DNA of 64,000 nt from Oscheius sp. JU75. Taxonomy: Eukaryota; Nematoda; Chromadorea; Rhabditida; Rhabditidae. The notes beneath the pieces were generated by a model. It made no database searches and had not been told where the DNA came from. It saw only the letters and a program-made list of their open reading frames with translations. Position 1 is the first letter of the stretch, and each line of letters opens with the position of its first letter. The DNA lies in assembly GCA_037178855.1 (NCBI GenBank), contig JASJZC010000006.1:7978501-8042500 (forward strand), written 5' to 3'. Of the stretch, positions 21,374 through 33,845 are shown in pieces. The position numbers and the translations under genes were made by a program.

Positions 21374-22809
21374 AGAGAGACTATTTAACCGGTCCCCCTT
21401 TCTCATTTTATCTCATTCATGTGTTGTATTTAAACGAGTAGTGTCTCTTCCTCTCTCTCCCCGTGTCCGTCTAGCGACAAAAAGTACGTTTTGATTCTCT
21501 TGCTGTTGAAGTTTTGCTGCAATATAAAATGTTGTCTACTAGCCTTTCTAGAACTGCTGAGTCACGCGCTTACTCGTCGTCCACGTTTGACTATTTGTCC
21601 TCGTGGACCGGCTGAGAGGAGTCCTGTGGCCGCAACAAATGTACACACTTCCCCCATCTTTCTCCCCTTTTCTCTGTTTCATAAGTCCATGGGTCGCATT
21701 TCATCCTTCCGTTGTCAGGGAGACGCCCATGCATAGCCGACAAACGGCAGCGCATAAACAGCCTTTCTCCCTTCGAAATTTAGCCATATTTTCCCAATTT
21801 TTCAGAGTTCTGTGACCTCATCTCCATAATCTAAAATACTGGTTTGTACAGTCATCAAAAGGGTCTGTACAGACGCGAGAGGGGATTATTGGGGGCGGGA
21901 AAACAGTCAAATCCTCTATTGGTCTCTCCTTTTCAAGTCAGATTCTCTTCCTCGTCTATTGCAGAAACAGTTGTTCTCTAGAGGCCGGGGTCTTTTCCAA
22001 GGAGGCTACCTCGACGAATGTCTCGCGCAGCTGGTCACTTTGCCTAATCCCTCCGTCTCCGTTCCTCTAGTTTCGAAAACATCTCGGTCATTTCTAGAGA
22101 GCTCTCTACTTTCTAATTTTCTTCTGCAGGTACTCGAACAGCCCTTTCTTCCAACATATTTGTTGGAAAGTCTCCAAAATCAGATTTCCAGCAACTTTTC
22201 ACACGCAGAAAGGCATAAAAGTACCAATTAGAGAAATTCAGAATGTTGAATAAACCGGGGCGTTTGTGAAGCGTCGTTCTCGCAAAAGTGATTCGCTGAC
22301 GGTGAAACGCGTCTTCCGAGCGAGATAGCGTCTGTAATTAGTTCAAAATGCACCGTAAGAGCTTGAAAGTCACGCATGAAACTAGCGAAGCTCTACAAAA
22401 ATTCATGTCTTGAAATCATCTGGAAATAGACCCCAACTCAATAATTGTTATTAGTGCTCTTCGCGCACACAGACAGGAAACTAGTAGGAGCACGTGTCTC
22501 TGCGAACTTTGACTGTTATTGACAGAGCACTTGAGGGGCGGTAAACTCCCCCTTATGTGCTGGATCTGTGCCCTTTGTGAGGGGATTCTCCCCTCACCAC
22601 AAGTGTGTTTGCATATTCTATTGACAGTTCACAGGGCGGCACATGGCCCTCTTCTTCCTAATATTTTCATAAACACTTATTATCTTGTAGCTAGTGCATA
22701 CCAGCCATATACTTGGCTCACAAAAATTTGGCTTCAAGGCTTCAAGCCCAAAATTCAAGGCTTATTACCGGTCCGCACCGAGCCGAAACCCATCGCTCAG
22801 GGCATTTTT

Positions 22810-22905
22810 GAATTTGTGATGTACTGCAAAGTTGTAGAGCTACAACTTTGCAAATTCATGTCTTGAACATCGCAAAATTAAAAAAGTAAACTTGACCCCG
22901 AAACG
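22810..22905. repeat. Palindromic 'CTGCAAAGTTGTAG' element
   Basis: TGTACTGCAAAGTTGTAGAG is followed at once by CTACAACTTTGCAAATTCAT, an almost perfect hairpin with no loop spacer, and then the shared tail GAACATCGCAAAATTAAAAA plus CTTGACCCC. Confidence 0.65.
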
Positions 22906-23388
22906 ACTACGAGACCAATGCACATGTTTGCTACAGACCAGTGACGCCCCCGCTGTGACTTCGAACGGTTTTGAAAGTTACAATCCTCCTCCTCTTACCC
23001 GCAAAAGAGTCGGTAATTCCGATCGGGGAATATGCAGAATGTATTGGAGCGAGTCAGCCACCGCCGCGCCTCTATTCATTCTATGTTCCGTCTTGAATAG
23101 GTCAGACTTTCCACCTTTTTCTCCCACCCCAGAAATGACGCGTCTTTTCCCATAAAATTTGATGATAACGAGTCACGAAGAGTACAAATAGAGCAGATAA
23201 CAGGGATTGATCATGGAGCAAGTCATGTCTATTCTTTTCTATATCGTTTTGCAACTCCTGGTATCTTGAGTCAGTTTACCTGATCATTCAATAATCCGCT
23301 CGGAGTACAACTGCGCATAAGCTGCCTCTTGACACTATCCTTTGGAGTAATCACACTTCTGTATGGAAAAGCAGCAGCTTGCTTCCAG

Positions 23389-23431
23389 AGCGTGTGACTC
23401 TTGATACGCAATGGATATCAAGAGTCACGCT
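23389..23431. repeat. Short strong hairpin
   Basis: AGCGTGTGACTCTTGATA and TATCAAGAGTCACGCT pair over 16 bases with a two-base bulge around a nine-base loop. It sits in gene-free DNA. It is not followed by a T run, so it is not an obvious terminator. Confidence 0.6.
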
Positions 23432-25640
23432 ATTGCTCATTCACTGTTGGGCCGACTATGGTCAGCTCCAAAAGTTATTGTTGTTATTTTGTTTCTTTTT
23501 TCACTGAACGGACTACAAACTGAGACGCCAGTAGGAATTCCATGGGTCATTTGAGGTCTAGGTGAACCCAATCTTTCAGTTAGACCTTTCGGTTAAAGTC
23601 AGCTTTGGGTAAAAGGGCTGTTTCATCTTGCGTGTCACAAACCAGATCAGTTTGTGGGAGCCTATCCGAAGTGGCCGTCCCAAAACTACGAGAGTAGGCC
23701 ACAAGAGTAAAGTCTTTTTTTGCTAAGGGTTAGTCCAATGTGTAAAAGCATATTTATGAATTCGGATCTGGTAAATATTTCTTTTTCCGACGCCGAATTT
23801 TTTGATAGGACGGTCGCAAGTATTTTCGGTCCGCCAAAGTGAAAAAGAGGCACCGAAGCCATCCAACCTATAATAGAAAGACTTGTCTATATAGTCATTT
23901 GTCTAACATTGCGACACATTTCCACATTGTTTGGGCTTGGTTTTATACGCTATGTTCAGAAAAACATACGTAGCGCCCGAGCAAATCAATGAAAAACAAA
24001 TGGGATCGCAACTTCTCAGAAGGGAAGAAGACCTTTTTGCAGCGGAAGGGAGAGACTCGAAGATCGCGGAGTTTTTTCTCCCTGCTTCTAAATTAGTTCT
24101 CCCTGCCGTGCAATATACTCCGGAGACGAGAAAATTTCCCCTCGGGGGGTTTTGATCAGTTCACACCTCTCTTCAAAAGATCACCTCGAATCTTCTGAAT
24201 GAAACCCTCAGCAAAAACCTAAGAAAGAGTCTGTTTGCTCAGATCGCTCTCGCTCGTCTTATCAGCAGTTTCCTCAATTGTGCTCTATCTCTTGGGCTCA
24301 CAGATTCTGCCTCTCTGTTTCTCTCTCTCTCTAGACACGTTTTAGTGACCACCCCAGGTGCTTTTGTTCTGCTACTTCCGCCTCGAATCAATTAGGCTAT
24401 CCCTGAGGAAGTGGGGACTCTTTTCGGACCCAAATCCTCGTGTGACTTATCCTTTCCTCCTCAAAGCCCAAAATGGGAATGTCCACACCCTTATTGGGGT
24501 GAAACCTGACACCAGAGGACTCCAGAATTGGTCAACACCCTCATGTTGTATTGTTCAGTTTGATCTGCTGTTATAGACTGCAGTACGTTTTTTTTTACCA
24601 GAGCTATTTTAAAATGTTCTTTCGTCTCTGCCGGTGTGAATCTGGTCCTGTATGCTCTATCGCAGACACTATGGGTTTTTGTGTGAGTGACTCGGATTCG
24701 ATCATGACTGGTGGTCTAATTTTTTGTCACGTAGCATTTTGTAGAGAATTTTGAGCTGAACAAATTTAGGGCGTTGCGGGCTCCGTTACAGCCCTTCAAA
24801 GTTTCAGCGGAAATACTGGAGTATTGCTAAGACTTGAGCCTTACGACCCGGGTTAGGCGACAAAATTTTCCGTCAACCTTCTTTAGGAGAAAAAGACACG
24901 GTGAAGGATCCCAGAGGTGGAAGTGATCAGATTTGCAGGATTCTTGCCTCAAAGGGGCGAAAGCCATCGTTGTTATGGAAAAGGATCACTCTGAGCAATT
25001 AGTGCACTCGCAGCTTATTCAAGCGGGCGAATCCCACCTGCTTGTTCTTACATACTGACCTCGTTGTCTGCTTGGACTTTAGCCTCTAACCCTATACCGC
25101 GATAACGAATCCCTTGCTGATAGCACATCACATGGGCCCCTGTTTTTCTGGGGGAAGTGGGCGCCATATCTTTGCATTTCGAATATATTGATCTGTTGAT
25201 GTTTTGACCTAATGTGAAGGGGCAGACTGGTGTAACGGGATCATGTTTCGAGAGCATTGTTGTTTGAGAAAAAGATTTTCATTTTCCCGTAAAAGGTTGC
25301 TCCTTTGCGGAATCTTCTAAATTTCGTGGTTTTGGCAAAATTTCTTTTATTCTCTTTCCTCTCCTTCCAAAACAACTTTTTATTTTCAGACAGAAGAACA
25401 TACACGACAGCGAAAAAATGAGGATGCAGGTGCAGACAATAAAAGGTGATTTGCTCGAGCCTAAAAACTACGCAATTTTGCGTGAAAGCTACGCAAAATT
25501 GCGTACTGGGTTTGTTAAAGTCCTTCGGACTCACTTTTGCCAGCTGTCAATTGCTGAACTCTGCTTATTCATCTTGTTTTTCCCCCAAAAACCGTCTAGT
25601 TTCAGGCAAATACAATCTGATTGACTGGCTATGGAATAGG

Positions 25641-27710
25641 ATGGCGTTTCTTATGAGAAAGAAAGTCAAATTCAGCGTCGATTTACAGGTACAGTTTCTT
25701 TCGAAGCCCATACAAAAAAAGTTTACAGGTTTGCGCATTGAGTGATGTCCCGCTAGTCAGCGGCCTGCTCTTTGCGAAAGTTCGTCTCCTCGAAGGCGGA
25801 ACATTCGAGGATCATACAGAGAGATCAGAGGTCTGTTTTCGCGATTTTTCAAGCCATTTCCGGCTATAAAAAACCGTAAATTTGCCTAAAATTACCTCGT
25901 TTTGCAGGTGGTAAGCCACAGCGCAACGTGGACCCATCGGTCCTCTTTCTGCTGCCGTATTGCCTCGGATCCGTCGACGGGAATGCTGGAAAAATGTCTC
26001 TGTCGAATTTCCATACGAAAGGTGAGCCTTTTAACAAAATTGTTGTCGTAGTCGAATATTTTCAAGAAATGATTTTGTCCATAGGCGTTCTGAAATGTTT
26101 CAGGTCGGTATTGACTGTCCACCTGCGTCATTAGGTGCTTTAAAGCTTCCGAAGCTATTCTTTTGTCGCTCAAACTCAAAAATGCTCACTCTTTGATAAA
26201 GTCTGGCCGCATATTTCTCGTTGTAGCTATACTGACCACGAATTTTCCACAGATTGCTAGCCCAGTCTATCTATGACCATGTATGGCAATTCTCTGCCTT
26301 TTTGTGTTTTAAAGATGAGACCTCGAGCGCTATCGAAACTTTTAGTGTACTACAATAGGCCGCGTGCAGACAGGCAGAGACGAGAAAATATACTTAATTT
26401 ATGATTTTCAGGAGCAGAAAGGAGGCAAATCACACATAAAACTGGGCTACGTAGACGTCAACCTATCCGAATTTGCGGCATCCGGATACGAAGGTTTGTA
26501 GATTTTTTTCTGTCTTGTAAAATCGAGCCTGTTCAGGAATGTCTCGGTCCTACCTCCTGGACGGCTACGGTCAAAACTCGCGACAGGACAACTCGAAAGT
26601 ACAGGTCAAGATTACAATGAGTCATCAAAGCGCCGATCCCTTTTTCAGAGTGTAAGCATATTTTACTTTTTTTTTGCTTCAATGATGCATTAACAGCCCA
26701 CAAATAGCCAGCTACGAGGACAAGCCCTTCAACCCGATTGAACGGAAGAAGATCCCCCCTCCCATTCTCGATATGGACGAAGTTGAAGAGCAAACAGTGC
26801 AGATGAGGAGCAGGGATCTAGCAGAGACACCAGGTACTTTCTTCTTCTTACAATTTTTTCTGACTGATCCAGAAGTGAACTGAAGCAGAGAGTCTGGCAA
26901 ATTTGTCCTCTCAGCTAGAATGAATCCGCTCTGAAACAAAATCATCATTGAAAAAGTTCAATGATTCGATCATTTTGCCATAGCCATCCACATAATCTAA
27001 GATGTCCACGCGTCTCGGTCGGAACCCGTTGAACCTATTTTCGGGCCTGTAAAAAAAGGGTTTGGTATTTTGCTAATATAAAAGGCGCCACTCCGACAGT
27101 CTTCTTAAGCGAAAACTTATCGAACATTCTGTGAGTATGGTAGCCACTTAATGCGCATTATGCGTCACAACGAAATAAAAGTTTGCAAGTCATGACATGC
27201 CAAGAGTTTAGTTGACAAGTCAACTCTGGGCGAAACATGGGAACTTTTGCTGTTGGGGAAGCGATGCCTGATTTCATTGCAAAAGCAAGACAAGGAGGGC
27301 GAAGCCGTCGTAGACGTAGCATACCGAAAATTGCGGTTTACAGTCTAAATCGTGTCAGCTTCAGAATCTACATGTGGAAGTGTGCCGACAGAAGATAATG
27401 CATCGCTGGTCTCCGACACGAAACGACCGACGTCTTCCGTCACCTCTAATCTTCGAAGATTCAGTCAGGAGCGAACAAGTGCGCCGAGAGTTTCAGTTCA
27501 AAGTACGAGGTTAGTCATCCTTTTTTCTTGTTAGTCTGTTATATTTTAGAGTCGATGCAGGCGACGTAATCGAAGCAATGATGAGAGCGACGAGGCTATC
27601 TGAAGCGGACGACTACGCCACGGACGTTGTCGTGTGAGTCGTCTTTGCTCTTTCTGTGAAATCTGTTCATTTTCAGGCCGGCCAAAGCGACACATCTTCC
27701 GACAAATTAG
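25641..27710 (+). CDS. eeig-1: EEIG/FAM102 family protein with N-terminal C2 (NT-C2) domain
   Basis: Homologue of early estrogen-induced gene 1 (FAM102A/B), probably a membrane-associated trafficking or signalling protein. Exons: 25641-25688, 25729-25830, 25908-26021, 26412-26493, 26537-26651, 26697-26833, 27359-27509 and 27550-27633, with a last short exon to 27710. The protein begins MAFLMRKKVKFSVDLQ, as in the vertebrate proteins, and the NT-C2 domain includes VSGLLFAKVRLLEGGTF, ATWTHRSSF, ISIRKEEKGGKSHIKLG, VDVNLSEFAASG, and LLDGYGQNSRQDNS. A Ser/Thr-rich linker leads to the conserved VDAGDVIEAMMRAT near the end. The alternative end is an in-frame TGA at 27635-27637; I prefer the GTGAGT donor there. 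No membrane segment. The transcript body probably starts at TTTCAG 37 bases upstream. Confidence 0.9.
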
Positions 27711-27895
27711 CAGATTTTTTCTCCACTTTTCAATGTTTCCATGCTTCTTGTTATCCGGGTATTTTTTTTTCTGCTCGAAACCTAATAAAGACGGAGCAGG
27801 TCACCATTTTTTTTTTCAAATTGTGTTTGCTTGAATTCAAAAGAAGGATAGAGATATGAGTCTCGAATAGGCTACTCGTGCTCATAAAAAAGACC

Positions 27896-27963
27896 GCTTA
27901 CAGTTTGGCGATAGCTTTACATCTCAAGATCCAGTATGACGTAAAGCTATCGGCAAACTAAGC
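27896..27963. ncRNA. Candidate microRNA-like hairpin
   Basis: GTTTGGCGATAGCTTTAC pairs with GTAAAGCTATCGGCAAAC with a single mismatch. Outer bases GCTTA/TAAGC extend the stem past a two-base bulge to about 23 pairs, around a 20-base loop. The size and shape match a microRNA precursor. A T-rich run (TTTTTCTTTT) follows. The strand of transcription is unknown. It could instead be a small palindromic transposon remnant. Confidence 0.35.
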
Positions 27964-28890
27964 AGTTTTTCTTTTGAACAAACTACAAGTTGAACACAAG
28001 TCTAGGAGAGCATTTGACATTCCACAAGACTACTGCGCTATGTGGCTGAAACACTTCTTTCGATAACTTCCAAAAAACAGTCGACAAATGTCTTACGCGG
28101 GAGTCCGAAACTTGGTTTCTTTTTGTGAGCAGACTACTGTAAATATCCGAATCTGTTTTTCCCCTCTTGGCCCTTTATTTCTTTTTTTTTTGGAAACGTT
28201 AAGCACTTGGTGCAAAGGTACAATTTACTAGCATATTACAATTACATGGGCATTTCTTTGGTTAAGGCACAAAGTTATCACGTGTTGGATGTCTTCCTCC
28301 TTTGCAGTTTGTAGCTCTAGAAGACGATTTAATCACTTTTCTCGATCTTCTCTCCCAGACCGACTCGCGTGCTTCCGTCTACTCTGAAAAATCGTATTCA
28401 GTTGTTTCGGCCCGTGGACTGAAAAAACTTATACTCGAGGATTTGCCCTGACTTCCACCCTTGCACGAGTCTAGAAGCTCATGGATCATCGCTTGATTCC
28501 TTTGACCTTCGTCGAGAAGACGAGTGTTCTAGGATTGAAGGTGACATAGCAATTCAATCCGGAAAGTACTTGTAAATGAAAGCGAGAAAATTGGCATGGT
28601 CTTCGGTCGAGAGCCATTGGGGGACACGAATGACGGTCTGAAGATTAAACTTTGTAAAGGAAAAATAGAATCTTGCCTTCTCGAGGGCGTTGCTTATCCG
28701 CTGAGTCTTCTTTTGGCAGACAGAGTCTGTACCGGAGAACTCGTCAGTAGTGTCTCTAAGATTTCGGTTGGAGGAGGGCGGACAAAAACTGGGAGTCCAC
28801 GGACATTTACAAGTAGAAAAACGAATCTTCTTCGTGTCTCTGACTTTTCTGACGGAAATTTGATAAACGTCTATCTAAAGATTCAGTCCT

Positions 28891-28932
28891 AATACAAAGA
28901 TTCCTGTCGCAGTAAACGAGAATCCTTGTATT
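28891..28932. repeat. Short hairpin
   Basis: AATACAAAGATTC and GAATCCTTGTATT pair over 13 bases with one mismatch around a 16-base loop, in gene-free DNA. Confidence 0.5.
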
Positions 28933-29234
28933 ACCAGATTCACTCAGCCCCGTTCCTCCGAATATATGCAGTTTCTATCAAACTAAAATCCAGATATATG
29001 AGGTCGCGGTTACCCTCTCTCTTTTATCTGGAGGCGGTATTGTTCCTTTGAAACCCTTTGACGTGCTACTGTCAGCCTGTTTTATCGACCTACCATAAGT
29101 CTGTAACCTGAAGTCTAAGGTTTCATCAGCGGACGAAGACGGAAGAGATATACCAATATATCTAAAGAGCTGTTTCTCTGTGCAAGCGGTCCTGATCTAC
29201 CGTTCAATAGATTGCGGAGAAAATCCGAGCGACC

Positions 29235-29310
29235 TTTGTCCGCTTGACTCAGTTGGTTAGCGCTCCGTCTACAAAACAAGACTTGCTGGGTTCGACTCCG
29301 ACATGGATCA
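29235..29310 (+). repeat. tRNA-like element
   Basis: TGACTCAGTTGG (A box) and GGGTTCGACTCC (B box) are about 45 bases apart. It is preceded by GAGCGACCTTTG, which also precedes the copy near 54165. No acceptor stem forms with the 3' side, so it is a tRNA-derived repeat and not a working tRNA gene. Confidence 0.65.
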
Positions 29311-30801
29311 AACAGTTGTGTTTGTTCATGCAGTCCTTTGTTTTTGTTGGTCCAGGAAATTATTTTTCGCCTCGCAACCAGTCTAACGAAGTACTGCTCG
29401 TTCGGCGCCTTTTCTTATCTCGCTGATAACTTCTTTCACTCTCGCATTCCACACTCGCAAACACACTCTGTCAAACAATAATCTTTTCCAGTAAAGTTTC
29501 CTCGTAACACATTTCCTCTCCGGCGGTCACGGACCATTCGGTCGCGCCGCCTTTTGCCGCAGCATTAATCAGAGCAGCAGCGAGTAACCTTGCTGTCGCT
29601 GTTGTTGCTGCTGACGCGTCCTGGTGATAGATGTAACCCGCCTCGCCTGTCCTGTGACAATCAGTAGCTCTCGTCGGTATCTTCTTATAAATTTCGTTCT
29701 CAGAATTGTTTGTCGGGTCCGGGGTGTGAACTAGTGTACGGTACCGGAGGTCACGGACTCGTGAGGGCGGAGTCCTTTGAAAGTCAATTAATCTTATTCG
29801 AGAGTGTCTCGGAGTTTTTGGTTCGTGTTCAGATATCTGTCCTTTGAACGCCAGTAGAATCTCTAGGGACCGACCAGTATGACAGATTGAGAACTAGTAC
29901 CCATTCTCTCTTCGTCTCTTCGTCCATGGATCTCTTACTTACCAGTCTTTCTTTTCTACAAAAAGTAGAAAAAGGGTATTTTGTGAAAAAATAAGCAACT
30001 TTGGAGCCTAAAAGTTTCATATTAACAGGCGCTTCAGTCTGGTCTCTCATGTAGTCGAAACCCGTCACCCAGAGAACGTTTTGAAATTTTGGCAGTAACA
30101 TGGTGGACAGATTTGCGATGATGCTCCACCAGTTTTCACTGTACATGTTCTGAATTATCTTGACTTGACCATTGCTGAAACACAGCTACGTCTTTGAGAT
30201 TACGGTTTTACTTCAAGTCTTGTTTCCAATACCTCAGATGTGTCCTTGTAGTCCTCTCATTCGCACTTGCACTCGTGGCTCTCTCCAGGTGTACTGCAGA
30301 AGCAATCTTTTCCCAGAGACAAAGTTTCTCAAACTTGTAGTCCTGAATCTGCTCTGCAACTTCGCAAGACATCACAAAGCTCAAAAGTTCTTTTGCCTAC
30401 CATACCCTATGAGCAGGAACTCTTAAAAGACCACCCTTTGAGAGAGACCAAAATTCCACCAAGTTTGCTCCTTGAATAGGAAGAGAGCCGCAGGATTCTC
30501 ATAGTTGTCTACCCCATTAAATAAACTCTTCCTCTTACTTGTGGCTTTCTTCTCTTGGGAAAGTTTTGGAAACTAGTCATCAATATTTGACACATGGGTC
30601 CAAGATTCTCAGACTGCCAGTGGGAGGTGATCCGCCCTGTTCTCAGAGAGAATTGGCAGTTGCCGGTCATAATTTAGCCCCAGTCTCGCTACCGTGTTGC
30701 CGAAACACTGGGCGGGGCGCCGATTACCCACCTCTCGAAAACACCTGTCCCCTAAATGAAACATGGCGCCAAATTCTTCGATCATTTTCAAATTTCCAGA
30801 C

Positions 30802-33672
30802 ATGCTGCGCGTCTTTTTTCTACTCATTCTCGTCAGGATATCCTTCACTGTGAGTTTTAAATATTTTTCGGGCGGGAAGACATGTCAGGCGGAACTCGAG
30901 ATAGAGAGGCATCAACTGACACGGCACTGATGGCGTTAATGGGGTCCCTATTTCATTCTTGTGTAAACGAAAGCTGGGGGGATGATTCATCCTACTTTTT
31001 GTTTGGATTTTTGTTGAAAGTTAGGTGGTTTTCAATTTGAAAGTGGCAGGCTGCTTTAGCAAAGGGTTCGAGCTAGATCTGTCTCTCTGTGTGGCACTGT
31101 CTCTCCGTCTGTCCAGCTTTCTACTATCACCACAACTTCGTGATTGCCAACATGCCTTCTTCTACCGTTGTCCTACTCTGTCAAGCTGTTCCAGTGAGCC
31201 GTACTCATTCTCTTCCTATCCTAGCCAAACTGTTCCTTTCGACATTACCATACTGTTCCTGTCGGTCTCTAGTCCTGTCCTTTCTTAAGATTTCCTTGCC
31301 TGTCCATCTTTCATAGTCAGTCGGCTTTTATACTCTGATGTTGACATGCTTATAACTTTAACAGATTATCCTGACATTCATGTGACTTTGTCTTTGGGTT
31401 TTTTCCACGGGCCAGACTCGGACCCAAAACAGGCAAGAACCTAAAATTCAATGGTGTCGTAAAGAGACTCCTGACCGCGATTTTTTGAGTCATAGTCCCC
31501 TATTATTAATCTTGGAACCCGAGATCTGTTTTCCAGTATCCAACTCCAAATCGTTCCCCATTATAATGTCAGTTAAGCTATGCCCAGTAGTATTCGATCC
31601 AATATGACCCGAGGTCACAACCACCTTCCCATATTTCTCAAGCTTTGTCTTTGTTTTCATTGCTGAGATAGACAGCCTACGCTTTGTTGTTGTTTCTATG
31701 GGAACAGCTCTCTGTTGGCTAGCTGAACTCTATTTTAGGACCGATAAAGAGATACGGAAAGCGGTGATCAGTCATCGTTACAGGCGCCGTCCTTGTCCAT
31801 GTACGAGCAAATACATTTTCCCCACCACCCGCCGTTATCAAGCAGTCCATCCGTCATTGTTTCTCTGCGCACGAGTCAGTACCGTACGCGTTCGCGCTTC
31901 CGGCGCTCGTTTTCTCATTAATCTTCATTGGCAAAACGGCTTTGAAGCGAGCCGCGCCGGGCATTCGCGGAATCCGGAACACGCTTTATGACGATACTTT
32001 TCATACGAGGGGTCTACTGTAGATTTCTGATCTCGGATGGGGTGAGACCGTCGGCTGATGGTCCTCTCTAAGAGTAGCAATTAGGCCGAGGGACTCACCT
32101 GCGGACACAACACCTGTGAGCATTGACGGCTTTTTGAGGGGAAAAGAGACAATTGGAAAGAAGAGGGTCATTGAGAGAAGTAAGGGAAACACAGAGAGAC
32201 TGGAGCAGCGTTCGCTTGTATGACTAAATGGGAGAGGCAGGATAAGAAGCTGACGGTTTACGCTGTCATCCAACTACTTCACAGCCAACGTAAATTGCAG
32301 GCTCCGGCAGACTGCAGCTGTAAAAGCTCGGAATCTCTAGCACAAGTGGAGTCACACCTCAAACTAGCCACAAGGATATCAGCGATGAAGCTCGTCTCAA
32401 GTTTGAGGGACCTTCTTCACCAAACTTCACGTTTGTTTTCGTATTGCCGATGTTAACTCCAGCTTCAGAAGAGCGACTCTATGCTCTGGAGTCGGTCCGC
32501 TACGACGTGGTGAAAGATCTCCAGAACACCTACGGGAAACTAATCACACACACGGATTTTAATGTTCACTTCGACGGACTAATTGATGAGATTAAACGAG
32601 CTCTCAGTGAGGACGGAGTAAGCTGGAATGTGAACGGAAGGTAGTGAAGAGTTTAGGTACCGGAGTCACATCGCCTCCAGAAGGACCTGACTGAGGTCGT
32701 AGAGAGGGCTCTCTCTCGCCTTCTACCCTCGACTTTCCTTTGTCTCTCCATGGGAGAATGCATCTCCGCCTCGTCGGCTTATGTCGACTGCATGACCAGC
32801 CATTCCCAGAAATGGATTGTTCATTTTGGGAAAGAGCCGGAGAAGATTATCAGGAGGTAAGAGGCCTTCTCTGCCAAAAAGCGATTTTATCGGGCCATAA
32901 CGTCACTTTTGGACTTTTCGATGTTCTGCAAAGTTGCGGCTCTTGATCTGTTCTATAACTTTGCACGATCCCGCCGCCTACTGCCCCTCCCCCGACATTT
33001 CTCGCCCGCACTGCTTCGGCTGGTCAGAGCCTGTCCTTACGAGATGGTACGGGCGAGAATACTTTCGGGCTTCTAGTAGAACTTCATACCGTACATTTTA
33101 TTGTTCTTTCAGGCTCCACGAGTCAATAACACGATACAAATTGGTGGAGAAACGACTGGAAGCTCTGCAAAACATTCTGATCAATGCTGAGAAAACAATT
33201 CTACCGAACTGCGTGGAACGATATGCCAATCTAACCAGATGTGGACAGTGTTTTGCCGATAGAACATCGTACTGTTGGTCAGTAGAACCTTTTACTCTTC
33301 AAAATATTGTCGTGTTTAGGAACTCGTGCGAGGAAGTAGCCTCGGACTGTTATTTGGGAATAACGACAGACTGGGACGAAAACATCGAGGCTCTCCAGCA
33401 CTTGGTCAAGGATTTTGGAGACGGTTTTTATCCGGTAAGAAAGATGCAGCTGGTTTTATGGATTCCATTTTAGTTGGAGAAAGGTATTCACAATTCTCTC
33501 CGAAGACTTGTGGAGACGACATCACCACACTTGGCGAGAGATGTCGTGGAAGCTTGTGGAGCCCTGACAGAGAGAAGTACACCGACGAGGACGACGTCCA
33601 TGTCGAAAAATGTGAAGCCGAAGGCGGTGGCGAAAAAGACGGAACGATTGATAACACAGGTGAGTTCGTCTC

Positions 33673-33720
<48 letters not shown>

Positions 33721-33845
33721 ACTGTGTTTCTATGAATTCTTTCAGCTCCAAACCTATCGAGGACACTGGAAGCGTATCTCTAGAAACTTTTGCTCCGAGC
33801 CCTCACAGGACAATTTCTGCTGGAATGGGACCAACATAGTCAGGT
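30802..33845 (+). CDS. Glypican (heparan sulfate proteoglycan core protein)
   Basis: Secreted or cell-surface proteoglycan core that modulates growth-factor signalling. Exon 1 (30802-30849) encodes the signal peptide MLRVFFLLILVRISFT, two bases after a TTTCCAG acceptor; exon 2 begins at 32301 (APADCSCKSSESLAQVE) and keeps phase. Later exons carry the Cys-rich helical glypican fold: ECISASSAYVDCM, VERYANLTRCGQCFADRTSY, NSCEEVASDCYLG, and NFCSEPSQDNFCWNGTNIVR, the conserved CWNG site near the C-terminus. Read through, the frame ends at TAA 33843-33845, without GPI signal or Ser-Gly sites. A splice at 33838 or 33842 to a downstream exon is possible. Intron 1 is about 1.45 kb. A late intron holds a (CT)n run near 33680-33718. 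Family is firm; subtype (GPN-1 or LON-2) and C-terminus are open. Confidence 0.82.
32918..33070. repeat. Palindromic element in glypican intron
   Basis: TGTTCTGCAAAGTTG and ATAACTTTGCACGATC form a partial inverted pair. Then CTCGCCCGCACTG faces GAGATGGTACGGGCGAGA. The layout is the same as near 9236-9400 in the PAK gene. Confidence 0.6.
33680..33722 (+). repeat. (CT)n microsatellite in glypican intron
   Basis: Nearly uninterrupted CT dinucleotides flanked by TCTGTCTGTC, in an intron just before the last glypican exon. The same kind of tract lies at 3794-3817 in a degenerin intron and near 59890-59925 in the SLC17 gene. Confidence 0.85.

Larger units (their letters stand above)
21374..25640. 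other. Long gene-free stretch with repeats and hairpins
   Basis: I see no convincing exon in about 4.2 kb between RPB1 and the EEIG-type gene. It contains the RPB1 3' UTR, a palindromic repeat (22815-22900), a strong hairpin (23389-23431), a region near 24795-24920 that resembles 44215-44350, and a TTTCAG at about 25598-25603 that probably starts the EEIG-type transcript body. Confidence 0.4.
27711..30801. other. Gene-poor stretch with hairpins and a tRNA-like unit
   Basis: About 3.1 kb with no recognisable exon. Two open frames (28596-28892 plus, 29829-30146 minus) have no family features. It holds two hairpins (27896-27963 and 28891-28932), a tRNA-like unit (29235-29310) and a GC-rich patch near 29560-29650. 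Confidence 0.35.

Noticed and set aside
29235..29310. A functional tRNA gene
   Set aside because: A and B boxes are good but the ends do not pair as an acceptor stem. The same holds for the other tRNA-like units, so none is annotated as tRNA.
29829..30146. 105-codon minus-strand open frame
   Set aside because: No recognisable family, no signal peptide or splice acceptor at its start; probably chance.
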